This document shows positions 55,934-64,000 of a stretch of DNA of 64,000 bases, one piece after another. Within the stretch, counting starts at the first letter, position 1; each line of letters begins with the position of its first letter. The stretch spans positions 1-64,000 of the forward strand of contig NZ_NGVS01000004.1 in the NCBI RefSeq assembly GCF_002777975.1. The letters run 5' to 3'. A program made the translations under genes and the position numbers. Under the pieces are notes generated by a model, which was not told the origin of the DNA, made no database searches, and was given only the letters and a program-made list of their open reading frames with translations. Source of the stretch: Shewanella carassii (GTDB lineage Bacteria; Pseudomonadota; Gammaproteobacteria; Enterobacterales; Shewanellaceae).

Positions 55934-57684
55934 TCACTCTTTCTCTCTATTTCGTTGTTCAAAGGCTCTTTACTACAGGCATGAGCCAGCGCAAAAAAGT
56001 CATCTGCATGCCCGGTTTCCTGGGTGCGGTTGGCGGCAAAGGTCACGCTGTTACCGCTGCGGGTCACCACCCGGCGTATCGCCAAAAACGACAGCGCAAT
56101 GTCTTTGTAATCGGCATCCCACAGCAGCCGTTTTTCATCCACCAAATCCACCATCTTGAACACCAGGGAGTTTTTCGACTCGATGGAGTAGTGAAACCCC
56201 ATGGTGATCCCCGGATATTTCTCATAAACCAAGTCGTAGACATCCCGGCCAATGCCGGTCATGTCGATACCAATGTGGGTAACTCGGTACTTGCCGCACA
56301 TCTTGAAGATTTGCTGCGCCTGGTACTTGGCGGACATCCCCTTAAGGCGTACCCGCTCCAGTAAGCGATGCGGGGACTTGGGCGTTTCAGGCGGCGCAAT
56401 CGCCACCAATGAGGCCGGATCCGTGGTGCGGCTCGGGTCATAACCAATCCACACCGCCTTTTCCCCGAACGGCCGCGGCGTATGCCAGGCAACATCCCGC
56501 CAAAGAGCCGAATCTGTCATGCAGTGCATGATTTTGTTGAGGGTAAAAATGGCGTTGGCGCTGCTGACAAACACGCACATGAACAGGTTTTGAAATTCCA
56601 GCTCAGAGCGCTCGTTACGCAGCTGCTCAAGGTCAACCAGGTCAAAGCCCTGGGCGACCGCATCTTCCATGGTGATGACATAGCGCCACTGCCCATCGGG
56701 GCATAAACGACCGCCATCGCGGTATTCATCAAAGGTGGGAAAGGGGACGGTTTTACGCTTAGGGTCATTGCCCTTCCATTCATCCCCGGTCCAGAACGGA
56801 TAAGCCGGATGCTCTTCACTGGAAGGCGTGGAGAAGTAGGTCAGGCGCCAGTGCTTATGGGTCGCAATCGCACTGGATACCTTCTTCACCTTGGCAAAGT
56901 CGCGGATCCAAAAATACTCATCGGTGTAGAGGTGGCCGGAGTAGCTCTGCGCGGTATTGGAGTTGGTGCCCAGGAAACGCAGCGTGGCTTTTCCTTTGGC
57001 GGTATGCAGCACAATCGGATTGCCCGACAGCTCGATATTGAACAGCTCATGGGCAATTTTGATGATGTAAGTACGAAAGACCTCAGCCTGTGCCCGGCTG
57101 GCTGACAGGAAGATTTGGTCATCACCGGTCAACACAGCCTGCATAAAGGCTTCGCCGGCGCAGTAGTATGTCCAGCCCACCTGCCGTGATTTCAGAATAT
57201 TGCGGATCCGCTGGTGCAGGTTGTCGTGCATCCGTCTTTGGAACGGGTACAGGCACGCCAGCCACTTCTCCAGATCTGCTTCACTCAGCGAGGTGACATC
57301 ATTCTTTATCGGACGGCCGCGGCGTTTACTTTTCGGTTTGTCATCACTGCTACCCGGCCCCGGGCTGATAGCCTGCTGACTCGCCTCGCTCTGGGCGGTG
57401 CTTTTTAACTTGGCGGCGACCAGCTTCAAGTGCCGGTCAATCAGCAGCTCCAGCTCTTTCACCTGCAGGCTGTTCTTGACCGGTATATCCAGCAGCGACT
57501 GCACCCGGCGCTCGATACTCTCCAGCAAGCCGAACTCATGCAGTTGCTCTGCCCAGGCATATTTGGAGATCCAGGCGTAAACCGTACTGCGCGGCAAGTT
57601 CAGCTCCCGGGCGATTTCATCCGGGGTGCGGTGCATCAGAAAAAGGCGGCGGGCGGCGTGACGGATTTCTTCGTTGTAGGCCAT
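55918..57684 (-). CDS. Terminase large subunit (P2 gpP-like)
   Basis: The 588-residue ATPase-nuclease packages DNA. The N-terminus has a helix-turn-helix ('LNLPRSTVYAWISKYAW'), followed by a linker and the ATPase with 'NILKSRQVGWTYYCAGEAFM' in the Walker A position (degenerate, as in P2 P) and 'GHLYTDEYFWI'. The nuclease domain has 'AVWIGYDPSRTTDPASLVAI' and 'THIGIDMTGIGRDVYDLVYE'. Size fits P2 P (590). It is divergent from the scaffold gene. Confidence 0.93.
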   Translation of the reverse strand: MAYNEEIRHAARRLFLMHRTPDEIARELNLPRSTVYAWISKYAWAEQLHEFGLLESIERRVQSLLDIPVKNSLQVKELELLIDRHLKLVAAKLKSTAQSEASQQAISPGPGSSDDKPKSKRRGRPIKNDVTSLSEADLEKWLACLYPFQRRMHDNLHQRIRNILKSRQVGWTYYCAGEAFMQAVLTGDDQIFLSASRAQAEVFRTYIIKIAHELFNIELSGNPIVLHTAKGKATLRFLGTNSNTAQSYSGHLYTDEYFWIRDFAKVKKVSSAIATHKHWRLTYFSTPSSEEHPAYPFWTGDEWKGNDPKRKTVPFPTFDEYRDGGRLCPDGQWRYVITMEDAVAQGFDLVDLEQLRNERSELEFQNLFMCVFVSSANAIFTLNKIMHCMTDSALWRDVAWHTPRPFGEKAVWIGYDPSRTTDPASLVAIAPPETPKSPHRLLERVRLKGMSAKYQAQQIFKMCGKYRVTHIGIDMTGIGRDVYDLVYEKYPGITMGFHYSIESKNSLVFKMVDLVDEKRLLWDADYKDIALSFLAIRRVVTRSGNSVTFAANRTQETGHADDFFALAHACSKEPLNNEIERKSEWKIY

Positions 57685-57753
57685 GACTGCATTAGTGGGG
57701 AACAGATGCGGCCATCATAGGGGGCCAAACTCCCGGTCCAATGCGCTTTTATT

Positions 57754-57793
57754 CCGGGCTATTCCGCGATGGTCAATATCGGAATAAGCCGGG
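57754..57793. promoter_or_regulatory. Inverted repeat between the divergent late operons
   Basis: CCGGGCTATTCCG (57754-57766) is mirrored by CGGAATAAGCCGGG (57780-57793) around 13 bp, nearly perfectly (one extra base). It lies centrally between the terminase and scaffold starts, where the P and O promoters with activator sites lie in P2. A symmetric site could serve both directions. Confidence 0.55.
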
Positions 57794-57847
57794 ATTGACG
57801 CGCATGCGTCGCCTGCTGACTGCGCCTATCCTGAGCCAAATTTCAGG

Positions 57848-58777
57848 ATGAGCACCACCATGCCGCAATCAACTCTCAGCACAGATTGGATCCGGGTATG
57901 CACCTCCGGCACCACCGCCGATAAACGTCCGCTGGACGCGCAGGTGCTGCTGGATATTGCCGCCAACTATGATCCCGCTTTGTATGAAGCCCGTATTTAT
58001 CCGGTGCATCTATACGAGTGGAGCTATGACCGCTCCCCGGTAGGTGATGTGCTGGCCATTAAGGCTGAGCCATTCGGTGACAAGACCGCGATTTACGCCA
58101 AGCTGCGCCCTTCCAGTGACATGCTGCGTCTCAATGAGCGCCAGCAGCTTTGCTATATGTCGCTGGAGATTGACCCCGATTTCTCTGATACCGGCAAGCC
58201 TTACCTGGTCGGTGCCGCCCTTACCGATCAGCCGGCTTGCCTTGGTCTTGAACGCATCCAATTAAGCAGCCAGCAGCAACGCCTGGCGGTCACTGAGCAG
58301 TTGCCTATTGAGCTGGCCACGCTAGCTCCCAAACCCGAGCCGGGCGTATTTGCCCGCCTGGCGCAATCCCTGAGCCAATTCCGGCACCACCCGGAAACAC
58401 CCAAACCCTCTCAAACGGAAGTCACTATGCCTGATCCCGATAACAATGCCCTGACTCAGCTCTCCGAGCAGATGAACCAGGCATTGACCCTGTTAAGTAA
58501 ACTCGCCGCCGCGCCATCACAGCCGGCACCGAAAGCCGAAGATGACACCCAAGACACCGACACGCACGGCGATGAACTCACCCAGCTCAAAGCGCGTCTG
58601 GCCGAGCTGGAAAGTGAAAACCAGGCGCTGAAAAGCACCGGTGAGCAAGTCACCCAACTGGCTGGACAGCTGGCGCAAATGCAACAGCAGATAGTACAGC
58701 TGGGCGCCATTCCCGGCGGCCAAAAGCCCAACCCTGCCGGCATCACCGGCGCTGATGACTATGAGGATGTGGTGTAA
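57848..58777 (+). CDS. Capsid scaffold and protease (P2 gpO-like)
   Basis: GpO is both scaffold and self-cleaving maturation protease. The 309-residue protein has an N-terminal serine protease part: Asp25 in 'TTADKRPLDA', His54 in 'RIYPVHLYEW' and Ser105 in 'LCYMSLEIDPDFSD', with spacing close to the known P2 gpO triad. The C-terminal part (about 190-290) is a coiled-coil scaffold ('LAELESENQALKSTGEQVTQ'). It ends in a one-base overlap with the capsid gene. Confidence 0.93.
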   Translation: MSTTMPQSTLSTDWIRVCTSGTTADKRPLDAQVLLDIAANYDPALYEARIYPVHLYEWSYDRSPVGDVLAIKAEPFGDKTAIYAKLRPSSDMLRLNERQQLCYMSLEIDPDFSDTGKPYLVGAALTDQPACLGLERIQLSSQQQRLAVTEQLPIELATLAPKPEPGVFARLAQSLSQFRHHPETPKPSQTEVTMPDPDNNALTQLSEQMNQALTLLSKLAAAPSQPAPKAEDDTQDTDTHGDELTQLKARLAELESENQALKSTGEQVTQLAGQLAQMQQQIVQLGAIPGGQKPNPAGITGADDYEDVV

Positions 58778-59973
58778 TGAGTAAGACCACGCGCACTGAG
58801 CATTGCCTCAATCAGTACACCCTGGCCATTCAAAAGGCCTATGGGATCAATGACGCCACCAAGCAGTTCAGTCTATCGGAGCCGATGGAGATCAAGCTGC
58901 GGCAGAAGATCCTCGAATCCGATGCATTCCTCAAAGAGCTGTCTCTGCTGGATGTAGACCAAATCCAGGGCCAGGTTATTGATGTCGGTACCGGCACCTT
59001 GATGACCGGCCGCGGTGACAATGCCCGTTTCCGTGCCTACCCGGGTAAAGACGGGATCAAGTATGAGCTGGTCGAAACCGACTCCTGCTGGGCCGTCACC
59101 TGGGCCGAGTTGGCGGTATGGGGCAACAGCGGTACTGAAGGCCAGTTCATCAAGTTGATGACCAACAACGCCAACAAGAACTTTGCCCTGGACATGCTGA
59201 AAATCGGTTTCAACGGCATCAAGGTCGCCCGCCCTACCGCACCGAGCACTTATCCGCTGGGCCAGGACGTTAACAAAGGCTGGCAGCAGTTCGTGAAAGA
59301 ACGCGCCCCGGAGCAGATTGTCACCACCCCGGTTTATCTGGATGCCGGCGGCAAAGGGACATACAAGAACCTCGATTCCATGGTGCAGGACCTTATCAAT
59401 AGCCAAATCGATCCTGTCTACCAGAACGACCCGAATCTGGTGGTTTTGGTGGGGCGTGATCTGGTCAGCGCCGAGCAACACCGTCTGCTGGAAGCGGCTG
59501 ATACCCCCACAGAGCACAAGGCCGCCCAGAGCCTGGCCAAGACCATTGCCGGTCGCAAAGCCTACGTGCCGCCGTTTTTCCCTGGGAAACGGGTGGTGGT
59601 GACCTTCCTGAAGAACTTGCAGATCCTGACTCAGAAAGGCTCTCGCCGCCGCAAGGCCGCTGACAATGAAGATCGGATGCAGTTCGAGTCCAGCTACTGG
59701 CGTATGGAAGGTTATGCCGTTGGTCGCCTGGAAGCCTACGCCTCCTTTGACGAGTCGGCAGTGACCATTGGCCCCAATCCGGACGCCCCGCAAGCCGCCC
59801 CGGCCTCGCTGACGCTGGATGCCAAGGAGCCCAAGGAACCCAAGGAACCCAAGGAACAAGAGTCCGGCGCCGATGCGCAAGCCAATACTAAAGCCGGCAG
59901 CAAAGATAAAGAGGCAACCGGCAATGGCCCGGCCTCAACCGCCGATGTCGCGGCCTCGCTGGTGTCGGAGTAA
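58777..59973 (+). CDS. Major capsid protein (P2 gpN-like)
   Basis: The 398-residue HK97-fold capsid protein has 'VDVGTGTLMTGRGDNARFRA', 'DSCWAVTWAELAVWGNSGTE' and 'FESSYWRMEGYAVGRLEAYA', typical of P2 N. It exceeds P2 N (357 residues) through a C-terminal tail with a KEPKEPKEP repeat (four 9-bp units at 59824-59859) and a low-complexity Ala/Ser/Thr-rich end. The N-terminus is probably cleaved by GpO during maturation. Confidence 0.93.
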   Translation: MSKTTRTEHCLNQYTLAIQKAYGINDATKQFSLSEPMEIKLRQKILESDAFLKELSLLDVDQIQGQVIDVGTGTLMTGRGDNARFRAYPGKDGIKYELVETDSCWAVTWAELAVWGNSGTEGQFIKLMTNNANKNFALDMLKIGFNGIKVARPTAPSTYPLGQDVNKGWQQFVKERAPEQIVTTPVYLDAGGKGTYKNLDSMVQDLINSQIDPVYQNDPNLVVLVGRDLVSAEQHRLLEAADTPTEHKAAQSLAKTIAGRKAYVPPFFPGKRVVVTFLKNLQILTQKGSRRRKAADNEDRMQFESSYWRMEGYAVGRLEAYASFDESAVTIGPNPDAPQAAPASLTLDAKEPKEPKEPKEQESGADAQANTKAGSKDKEATGNGPASTADVAASLVSE

Positions 59974-59976
59974 AAC

Positions 59977-60651
59977 ATGATTTCCCCTGCCGCCGATTGG
60001 CGAGAACAGCAAACCTTTGTGTCGGCGCCGAGCCTCGGTACCGACAACGGCACTCTGCACCGGCAGTTTGATGAAGATATCCGCTTCATCAAACAACTCA
60101 GTCGCCAGGAAGACCGTCAGGCATATAAACGGGACACGCTGCTGCCCCGCTATCTGCCGGAAGTGGAGCGCTATTTGGCGGCGGGGAAAGTCTATGTCCA
60201 CACCATCTTTGTGCAATGCATCATCTGGCTGTTTGACACTGAGCAGTTTGATCTGGCCCTGGCCTATGCCGGCACCGCCATCAAACAGGGGCAACCCAGC
60301 CCGTTCAGGCGGCCACTGTGCGTATTTGCCGCCGACACCATCTATCAATGGGCCGAGCGTCAATTCGAGGCCCGGCAACCGATAGATCCCTATTTTGCGA
60401 TAGTCCTGAGCCACATGCGCAGTGACTGGCGATTACCCGAGGCGCTGTGTGCCCGCTACTGCAAACTGGCCGGCCAATATGTGCTGAGCCAAGCGGCAGA
60501 CAACGGTTTACCAAGCCATATCCATGACCGCCAAACACTGGAAACCGCCCTCAAGCTGTTTGAAATGGCCCATCAGGAGTATCCCAAAATCGGGGTCAAA
60601 ACCCTGATAACCCGTATTCAGATGCGTCTTAACGCCCTGAATAACCAATGA
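59977..60651 (+). CDS. Terminase small subunit (P2 gpM-like)
   Basis: The 224-residue protein binds cos and guides the large terminase. It contains 'RYLPEVERYLAAGKVYVHTI' and 'YFAIVLSHMRSDWRLPEALC', similar in layout to P2 M. It follows the capsid gene after 3 bp, as N-M in P2. An intergenic stretch of about 100 bp then separates it from the head-completion gene. Confidence 0.85.
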   Translation: MISPAADWREQQTFVSAPSLGTDNGTLHRQFDEDIRFIKQLSRQEDRQAYKRDTLLPRYLPEVERYLAAGKVYVHTIFVQCIIWLFDTEQFDLALAYAGTAIKQGQPSPFRRPLCVFAADTIYQWAERQFEARQPIDPYFAIVLSHMRSDWRLPEALCARYCKLAGQYVLSQAADNGLPSHIHDRQTLETALKLFEMAHQEYPKIGVKTLITRIQMRLNALNNQ

Positions 60652-60753
60652 CTACCCCACGCGGGGCGGTCGGGGACAATCCATTGCCATTGAGTTCACT
60701 CAATCACCCAATGTGTTTATCCCGGCTGCACCGCACCCATTAAAGGCGCTGAT

Positions 60754-61212
60754 ATGTTCAACGGTAATCCCACCACCCAAGTGGAACAAACCATCACCAA
60801 TAACGGCTTTTGGCCGGACTTGTCGGTGAGCGAGTTTCAGCGCCTTCGAAAACTGCCGGCAGAGCTGGCCGGCGAAGTGATGGCGGCCGCGCTGCTGAAT
60901 GCGGCAACGCACACCAACAGCCTGCTCGCACATAAGACGGTGCATTGGCAGCACCTTGGGATCACATCGGCCAATGATATTCCCGGCTTGCAACTCAGTG
61001 GCAGCAGTTGGGCTGCCGAGTGTTACCGGCACGCGGTTCATGCCCGCGCCAAGGCGCTGTTACTGCCCGAGTTTGCCTCCGTTGTTCAACGCAGCGAAGC
61101 CAACAACGCCTATGAGCAAGAGCGGGAACCCAGGGCCACGCTAATGACAGAGGCGGATTCCCACATTAACCGCCTGCTTGATTGCAGCGATGTCAGGGTG
61201 ACGCTGATATGA
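60754..61212 (+). CDS. Head completion protein (P2 gpL-like)
   Basis: The 152-residue protein closes the head after packaging and links to the tail. It contains 'NNGFWPDLSVSEFQRLRKLP', 'AELAGEVMAAALLNAATHTN' and a C-terminal 'EADSHINRLLDCSDVRVTLI' as in the GPL family. It is at the P2 L position, after M. Its stop overlaps the next gene start (ATATGA). Confidence 0.85.
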   Translation: MFNGNPTTQVEQTITNNGFWPDLSVSEFQRLRKLPAELAGEVMAAALLNAATHTNSLLAHKTVHWQHLGITSANDIPGLQLSGSSWAAECYRHAVHARAKALLLPEFASVVQRSEANNAYEQEREPRATLMTEADSHINRLLDCSDVRVTLI

Positions 61213-61700
61213 GTACCGGCTATTTGCACCGCGCCCTGACGCAGTCGTTATTGGCGCACCTTCCGGCCACCTTGCATCACCAGGTTGAAAGCTGGATGGA
61301 GCCGGCCGCGCTGGTACTCGCTCCCAAAGATGAAGGCAACGGCCTACGCCTGGCGCACTTTATCTATACCAGCGCCATTCACATGGAAGATGTGCCCTTT
61401 GCCTTGGTTGATACCGCCAGTTTGTTTGCCCAGGTAGGCGCCTGGGTGATGGAGCACGACAGTGACCGCGACATGCTCAGCCCTGAAGAGCAGCAAATTC
61501 GCATTGATACCAACAAGGTCGATGACAACAAAATCGACATTGATATCGATGTGATGCTGTGTGAAGCCATGCATCTGATCCCGGACACCCAAGGCCCGGT
61601 GCTATTGGATAACCGCCGCTGGCGCCTGGACGTGCCGCCACTGTATGTGGCTGAAAGTATCCAGGTGGTGACTGAGCTGGAGACCAGCGATGGCAAGTGA
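61209..61700 (+). CDS. Tail completion protein (P2 gpR-like)
   Basis: The 163-residue protein, starting at ATG 61209 (MSTGYLHRALTQSLLAHLPA), matches the R-type tail completion proteins by position, length (P2 R is 155) and by the mid segment 'ALVDTASLFAQVGAWVMEHD'. An acidic Asp/Ile stretch at about 105-118 ('DDNKIDIDIDVM') is low in complexity. It overlaps the L-like and S-like genes on both sides. Confidence 0.75.
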   Translation: MSTGYLHRALTQSLLAHLPATLHHQVESWMEPAALVLAPKDEGNGLRLAHFIYTSAIHMEDVPFALVDTASLFAQVGAWVMEHDSDRDMLSPEEQQIRIDTNKVDDNKIDIDIDVMLCEAMHLIPDTQGPVLLDNRRWRLDVPPLYVAESIQVVTELETSDGK

Positions 61701-62340
61701 TGCACCTATCCTCAACCTGGATAAATTGCTGATGCAACTCCAAGCCATGCAATTGACCAAAGGGCAACGCACCAAGCTGACTCAACGGCTCGGGCGAGCA
61801 GCCCTGCGAGCCAACGCCGCCCATATTCGCCGAGGCCAAACGCCACAGGGGCGATCTTGGCAACCTATCAAGCGCCATAAACCCAAAAAGCGCCAGTTGG
61901 TGGGTATGGGGCGTTATCTCAGTTACCGGGTGCAAGGGGATGAAGTGGAGATCAGCTTCAAACACCGCATCCGGCGAATGATTGCCCATCAGCACCACCA
62001 CGGGATGATCCAGCAACGCACCGCCAAACAAGCCGCTCGCATGTATCGACGCCGCAATGACGGCCCGCCAAGCCCCAAACTGGCAAAGGCCCTCAAGCAC
62101 GCCGGCTACACCATCCGTCATAAAAATGGCCGGGGGATAGCGCAAGACAAAGCGCCATCCATTAAATGGATCCGCACCCATCTATCCGAGCGCCAGGCCG
62201 TCACCATCTTGAAACGCCTGACCGGCCGCCGCGCCAAATTGCGCTGGACGATAAAGGTTCCCGCCAGGCAGCTGCTGTCCACTCATGACGATGTCGTCAT
62301 GGCTGAGCTGCAGCGCTTCTTACTCAATCCACAGGACTGA
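61690..62340 (+). CDS. Tail completion / virion morphogenesis protein (gpS-like)
   Basis: The 216-residue basic protein belongs to the phage virion morphogenesis family (P2 S, Mu gpG): 'RLGRAALRANAAHIRRGQTP', 'GRSWQPIKRHKPKKRQLVGM' and 'HQHHHGMIQQRTAKQAARMY'. Longer than P2 S (150), with a C-terminal extension. It acts in joining head and tail. It overlaps the R-like gene by 11 bp. Confidence 0.8.
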   Translation: MASDAPILNLDKLLMQLQAMQLTKGQRTKLTQRLGRAALRANAAHIRRGQTPQGRSWQPIKRHKPKKRQLVGMGRYLSYRVQGDEVEISFKHRIRRMIAHQHHHGMIQQRTAKQAARMYRRRNDGPPSPKLAKALKHAGYTIRHKNGRGIAQDKAPSIKWIRTHLSERQAVTILKRLTGRRAKLRWTIKVPARQLLSTHDDVVMAELQRFLLNPQD

Positions 62341-62342
62341 CT

Positions 62343-63485
62343 ATGTATCCAACTATTAACGTGAGTTTACTCAATCAGGCCCAAGGGCCGGCCACCGAGA
62401 TTGAACGGCATTTGCTGTTCATCGGCAGCTGTCCGGCGGCGTCTGAAAAAAACGTACTGCTCAATGCCAATACCCAGACTGATTTTGATCAACTGCTTGG
62501 CGCCGCAGACAGTGCGTTGAAAACCCAGCTGCAGGCCGCCATGCTCAACGGCGGCCAGAACTGGACCGCCGGTGTCTGGGCACTCGATGCCGACACCACC
62601 TGGGAGCAAGCCGCCAGGCTGGCGCAGAAAACCGGCTCTTTTGAAGGGATTGTCTATTGCGATCCGGTCAGTGACAAAGCCGTACTGACCCAAGCACAGA
62701 GCTTGCACAGCGAACTGGTAGCCAAGTGGGCGCGCTGGTCATTTGTGATGCTCAATCTTCGCGGCCTACTCACCGAAGAAGTCAGCAGCAAAAGCAGCAA
62801 AGCCGCCCCGGTAACAGAAACCTGGGCCCAGTACCTCGCTGCCATGACGGCGCTGCAAGATGGCGTTAAAGCCGAGGCGGTGATGCTGGTTCCCCCCACC
62901 CATGGTAACAACCTGGGCTGTCTGGCCGGGCGCCTGTGCAATCGCAGTGTCACCGTTGCCGATAGTCCGATGCGTGTCAAAACCGGCGCCTTGGTTGGCC
63001 TCGGTGCCCCAGTCAAGGACAGTGAAGGGCAAGAAGTTGACAGCGCCACCCTGCAGGCCATGGAAAAGAGCCGCCTCAATGTGATCGCCACATTCCCGGA
63101 TTATGACGGAGTGTATTGGGCCGATGGCCGCACCCTGGATGCAGAAGGCGGTGACTTTCAGGTCATTGAACATCTGCGGGTCTTGATGAAAGCCGCTCGC
63201 CGGGTTCGACTTCTGGCCATTCCCAGTATTGCCGACCGCAGCGTCAACTCTTCGCCCAGCTCAATGGCTGCCGCTAAAAGCCAGTTCGCCGCCCCCCTGC
63301 GGGAAATGGCGAAAAGCACCACCATTGCCGGCACCCCTTTCCCGGGTGAAATCCAGCCTCCCGGTGATGACGCTATCACCCTCAACTGGCTATCACACGA
63401 GCACTTGCAACTGTTCGTCAAAGCCACGCCCTGGAACAGCCCCAAAGCTATCAGCATCGGCGTCATGCTGTACTTGAGTCATTAA
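62343..63485 (+). CDS. Contractile tail sheath protein (DUF2586 type)
   Basis: The 380-residue protein, with 'ERHLLFIGSCPAASEKNVLL' and 'GNNLGCLAGRLCNRSVTVAD', fits the DUF2586 sheath proteins of HP1/K139-like myophages rather than P2 FI. C-terminal 'NWLSHEHLQLFVKATPWNSP' is the typical end. Directly followed by the tube gene, which is the sheath-tube order of contractile tails. Confidence 0.82.
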   Translation: MYPTINVSLLNQAQGPATEIERHLLFIGSCPAASEKNVLLNANTQTDFDQLLGAADSALKTQLQAAMLNGGQNWTAGVWALDADTTWEQAARLAQKTGSFEGIVYCDPVSDKAVLTQAQSLHSELVAKWARWSFVMLNLRGLLTEEVSSKSSKAAPVTETWAQYLAAMTALQDGVKAEAVMLVPPTHGNNLGCLAGRLCNRSVTVADSPMRVKTGALVGLGAPVKDSEGQEVDSATLQAMEKSRLNVIATFPDYDGVYWADGRTLDAEGGDFQVIEHLRVLMKAARRVRLLAIPSIADRSVNSSPSSMAAAKSQFAAPLREMAKSTTIAGTPFPGEIQPPGDDAITLNWLSHEHLQLFVKATPWNSPKAISIGVMLYLSH

Positions 63486-63495
63486 GGAGCAACCG

Positions 63496-63945
63496 ATGAG
63501 CATGAAACTCTCTGCAATGGCCTTCGATATTCGCGTAGGCAGTCACTTGGTGATGGTAGACAACATGAGTGTCAGCATCACCGACAACACACAAGTCGCC
63601 ATGACTCGCGGAGTCACCGATGGCTTTACCCTCGGCACCTCGGAAGCCGCGGTCACCCTGGAGCTGGATTCGGTGCAGTTTGCCATTCTGACCGAAGCCG
63701 CCAAGGCGGCCGGCAGTTGGCAAGATCTGGAGCCCTTTGACATCGACTGCTTCGGCAAAGCGTTCAAGCAAGAGCAACACCTGGAGCTGTTCGGCGTCAA
63801 GCTCAAACTCACCGACTTGCTCAACATTGATACCAGCAACGCCGACAAGAACAAACACAGTCTGGAAGGCTTTGTCTCCTCGCCGGACTTCATCAAGATT
63901 GATGGCGTCCCCTACCTCAGCCAATTCACGACGAGGGACTTTTAA
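63496..63945 (+). CDS. Tail tube protein (DUF2597 type)
   Basis: The 149-residue protein begins 'MSMKLSAMAFDIRVGSHLVM' and contains 'SVSITDNTQVAMTRGVTDGF', typical of DUF2597 tail tube proteins of HP1/K139-like phages. AAGGAGC lies upstream of the start. Its stop overlaps the next gene start (TAATG). Confidence 0.82.
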   Translation: MSMKLSAMAFDIRVGSHLVMVDNMSVSITDNTQVAMTRGVTDGFTLGTSEAAVTLELDSVQFAILTEAAKAAGSWQDLEPFDIDCFGKAFKQEQHLELFGVKLKLTDLLNIDTSNADKNKHSLEGFVSSPDFIKIDGVPYLSQFTTRDF

Positions 63946-64000
63946 TGGCAGCGAATGTCATCACCCTGCTCAATCTGGAAGAAGGCCGCAAGCTCAAACC
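63945..64000 (+). CDS. Next tail-region gene, cut by the window end
   Basis: It starts at ATG 63945, overlapping the tube stop; the first residues are MAANVITLLNLEEGRKLK. GAGGG lies about eight bases upstream. Only 18 codons are visible, so no product can be named. In HP1/K139-like phages small tail genes follow here. Confidence 0.5.
   Translation, partial: MAANVITLLNLEEGRKLK

Larger units (their letters stand above)
41310..64000. mobile_element. P2/HP1/K139-like prophage (left part; runs past the window)
   Basis: Integrase, LexA-like repressor, Cox-like protein, P2 gpA-type initiator, Ogr-like activator and late genes in P2 order (Q and P leftward; O, N, M, L, R, S, sheath and tube rightward) are all present. 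Sheath (DUF2586) and tube (DUF2597) types fit the HP1/K139 side of the group. Core genes end at ftsB and the left boundary is between about 41307 and 41390. The right end, and so the att repeat, is outside. A type III R-M module with clearly lower GC is inserted at 49290-54790. Confidence 0.93.

Noticed and set aside
58873..59880. Long minus-strand open frame inside the capsid gene (335 codons)
   Set aside because: It is a shadow of the well-supported gpN gene in GC-rich DNA; no recognisable product.

Overview
This is a chromosomal window from a gammaproteobacterium, most likely a Shewanella of moderately high GC. The basis is the csrA / tRNA-Ser / tRNA-Arg / lysC-alaS-recX-recA order, the ftsB-ispD-ispF-truD-surE-pcm-nlpD-rpoS order, a Na+-type PomAB stator pair, and RAYT transposases of a type common in this group. 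The species is inferred from gene order and protein character, not from a database search.

Layout. (1) 1-4500 is the distal end of a gene-cassette array (chromosomal integron) broken up by mobile remnants. It holds a membrane-anchored HEPN-like gene with its attC, tandem 5' fragments of a REP-associated tyrosine transposase (RAYT), one full RAYT, a two-gene cassette coding for a membrane protein and a membrane-tethered TIR/nucleoside-deoxyribosyltransferase-like protein, a long Vibrio-type attC, and an IS4-family remnant. The integron integrase is not in the window and should lie to the left. (2) 4500-24160 is core genome: avtA, rlmM, a DUF423 gene, an alpha/beta hydrolase, a pair of Imm11-like immunity genes, a GcvA-type LysR regulator, thiI, pomAB, xseB-ispA-dxs, a patatin-like phospholipase, a CPA2 antiporter and a diguanylate cyclase. 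(3) 24160-25870 is one minus-strand tRNA operon with ten tRNA-Arg(ACG) and five tRNA-Ser(GCT) genes, including four 223-bp Arg+Ser tandem units. It has a strong promoter and a terminator. (4) 25970-41310 is core genome: csrA, lysC, alaS, recX, recA with a LexA box, mutS, then rpoS, nlpD, pcm, surE, truD, ispF, ispD and ftsB.

(5) From about 41310 to beyond the right edge is a P2/HP1/K139-like temperate prophage inserted upstream of ftsB, where eno is normally found. Order: integrase, LexA-like cleavable repressor, Cro/Cox-like regulators, small early genes, DnaQ-like exonuclease, P2 gpA-type replication initiator, a PapB-like regulator, an Ogr-like activator, then a LexA box followed by a Com-like zinc-ribbon gene overlapping a DNA methyltransferase. 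Next is an AT-rich cargo block (94-aa protein behind a perfect 31-bp palindrome, then a complete type III restriction-modification pair, mod-res), then the late genes: portal and terminase leftward; scaffold, capsid, small terminase, head completion, tail completion, sheath and tube rightward.

Functional reading. The left integron end and the prophage cargo both look like defence or conflict loci: a candidate TM + TIR-like two-gene cassette, a HEPN-like membrane protein, orphan immunity genes, and a type III R-M module at the position where P2 carries its own phage-exclusion genes (old, tin). The prophage seems tied to SOS twice, through a repressor with a self-cleavage site and through a LexA box ahead of the com-methylase pair.
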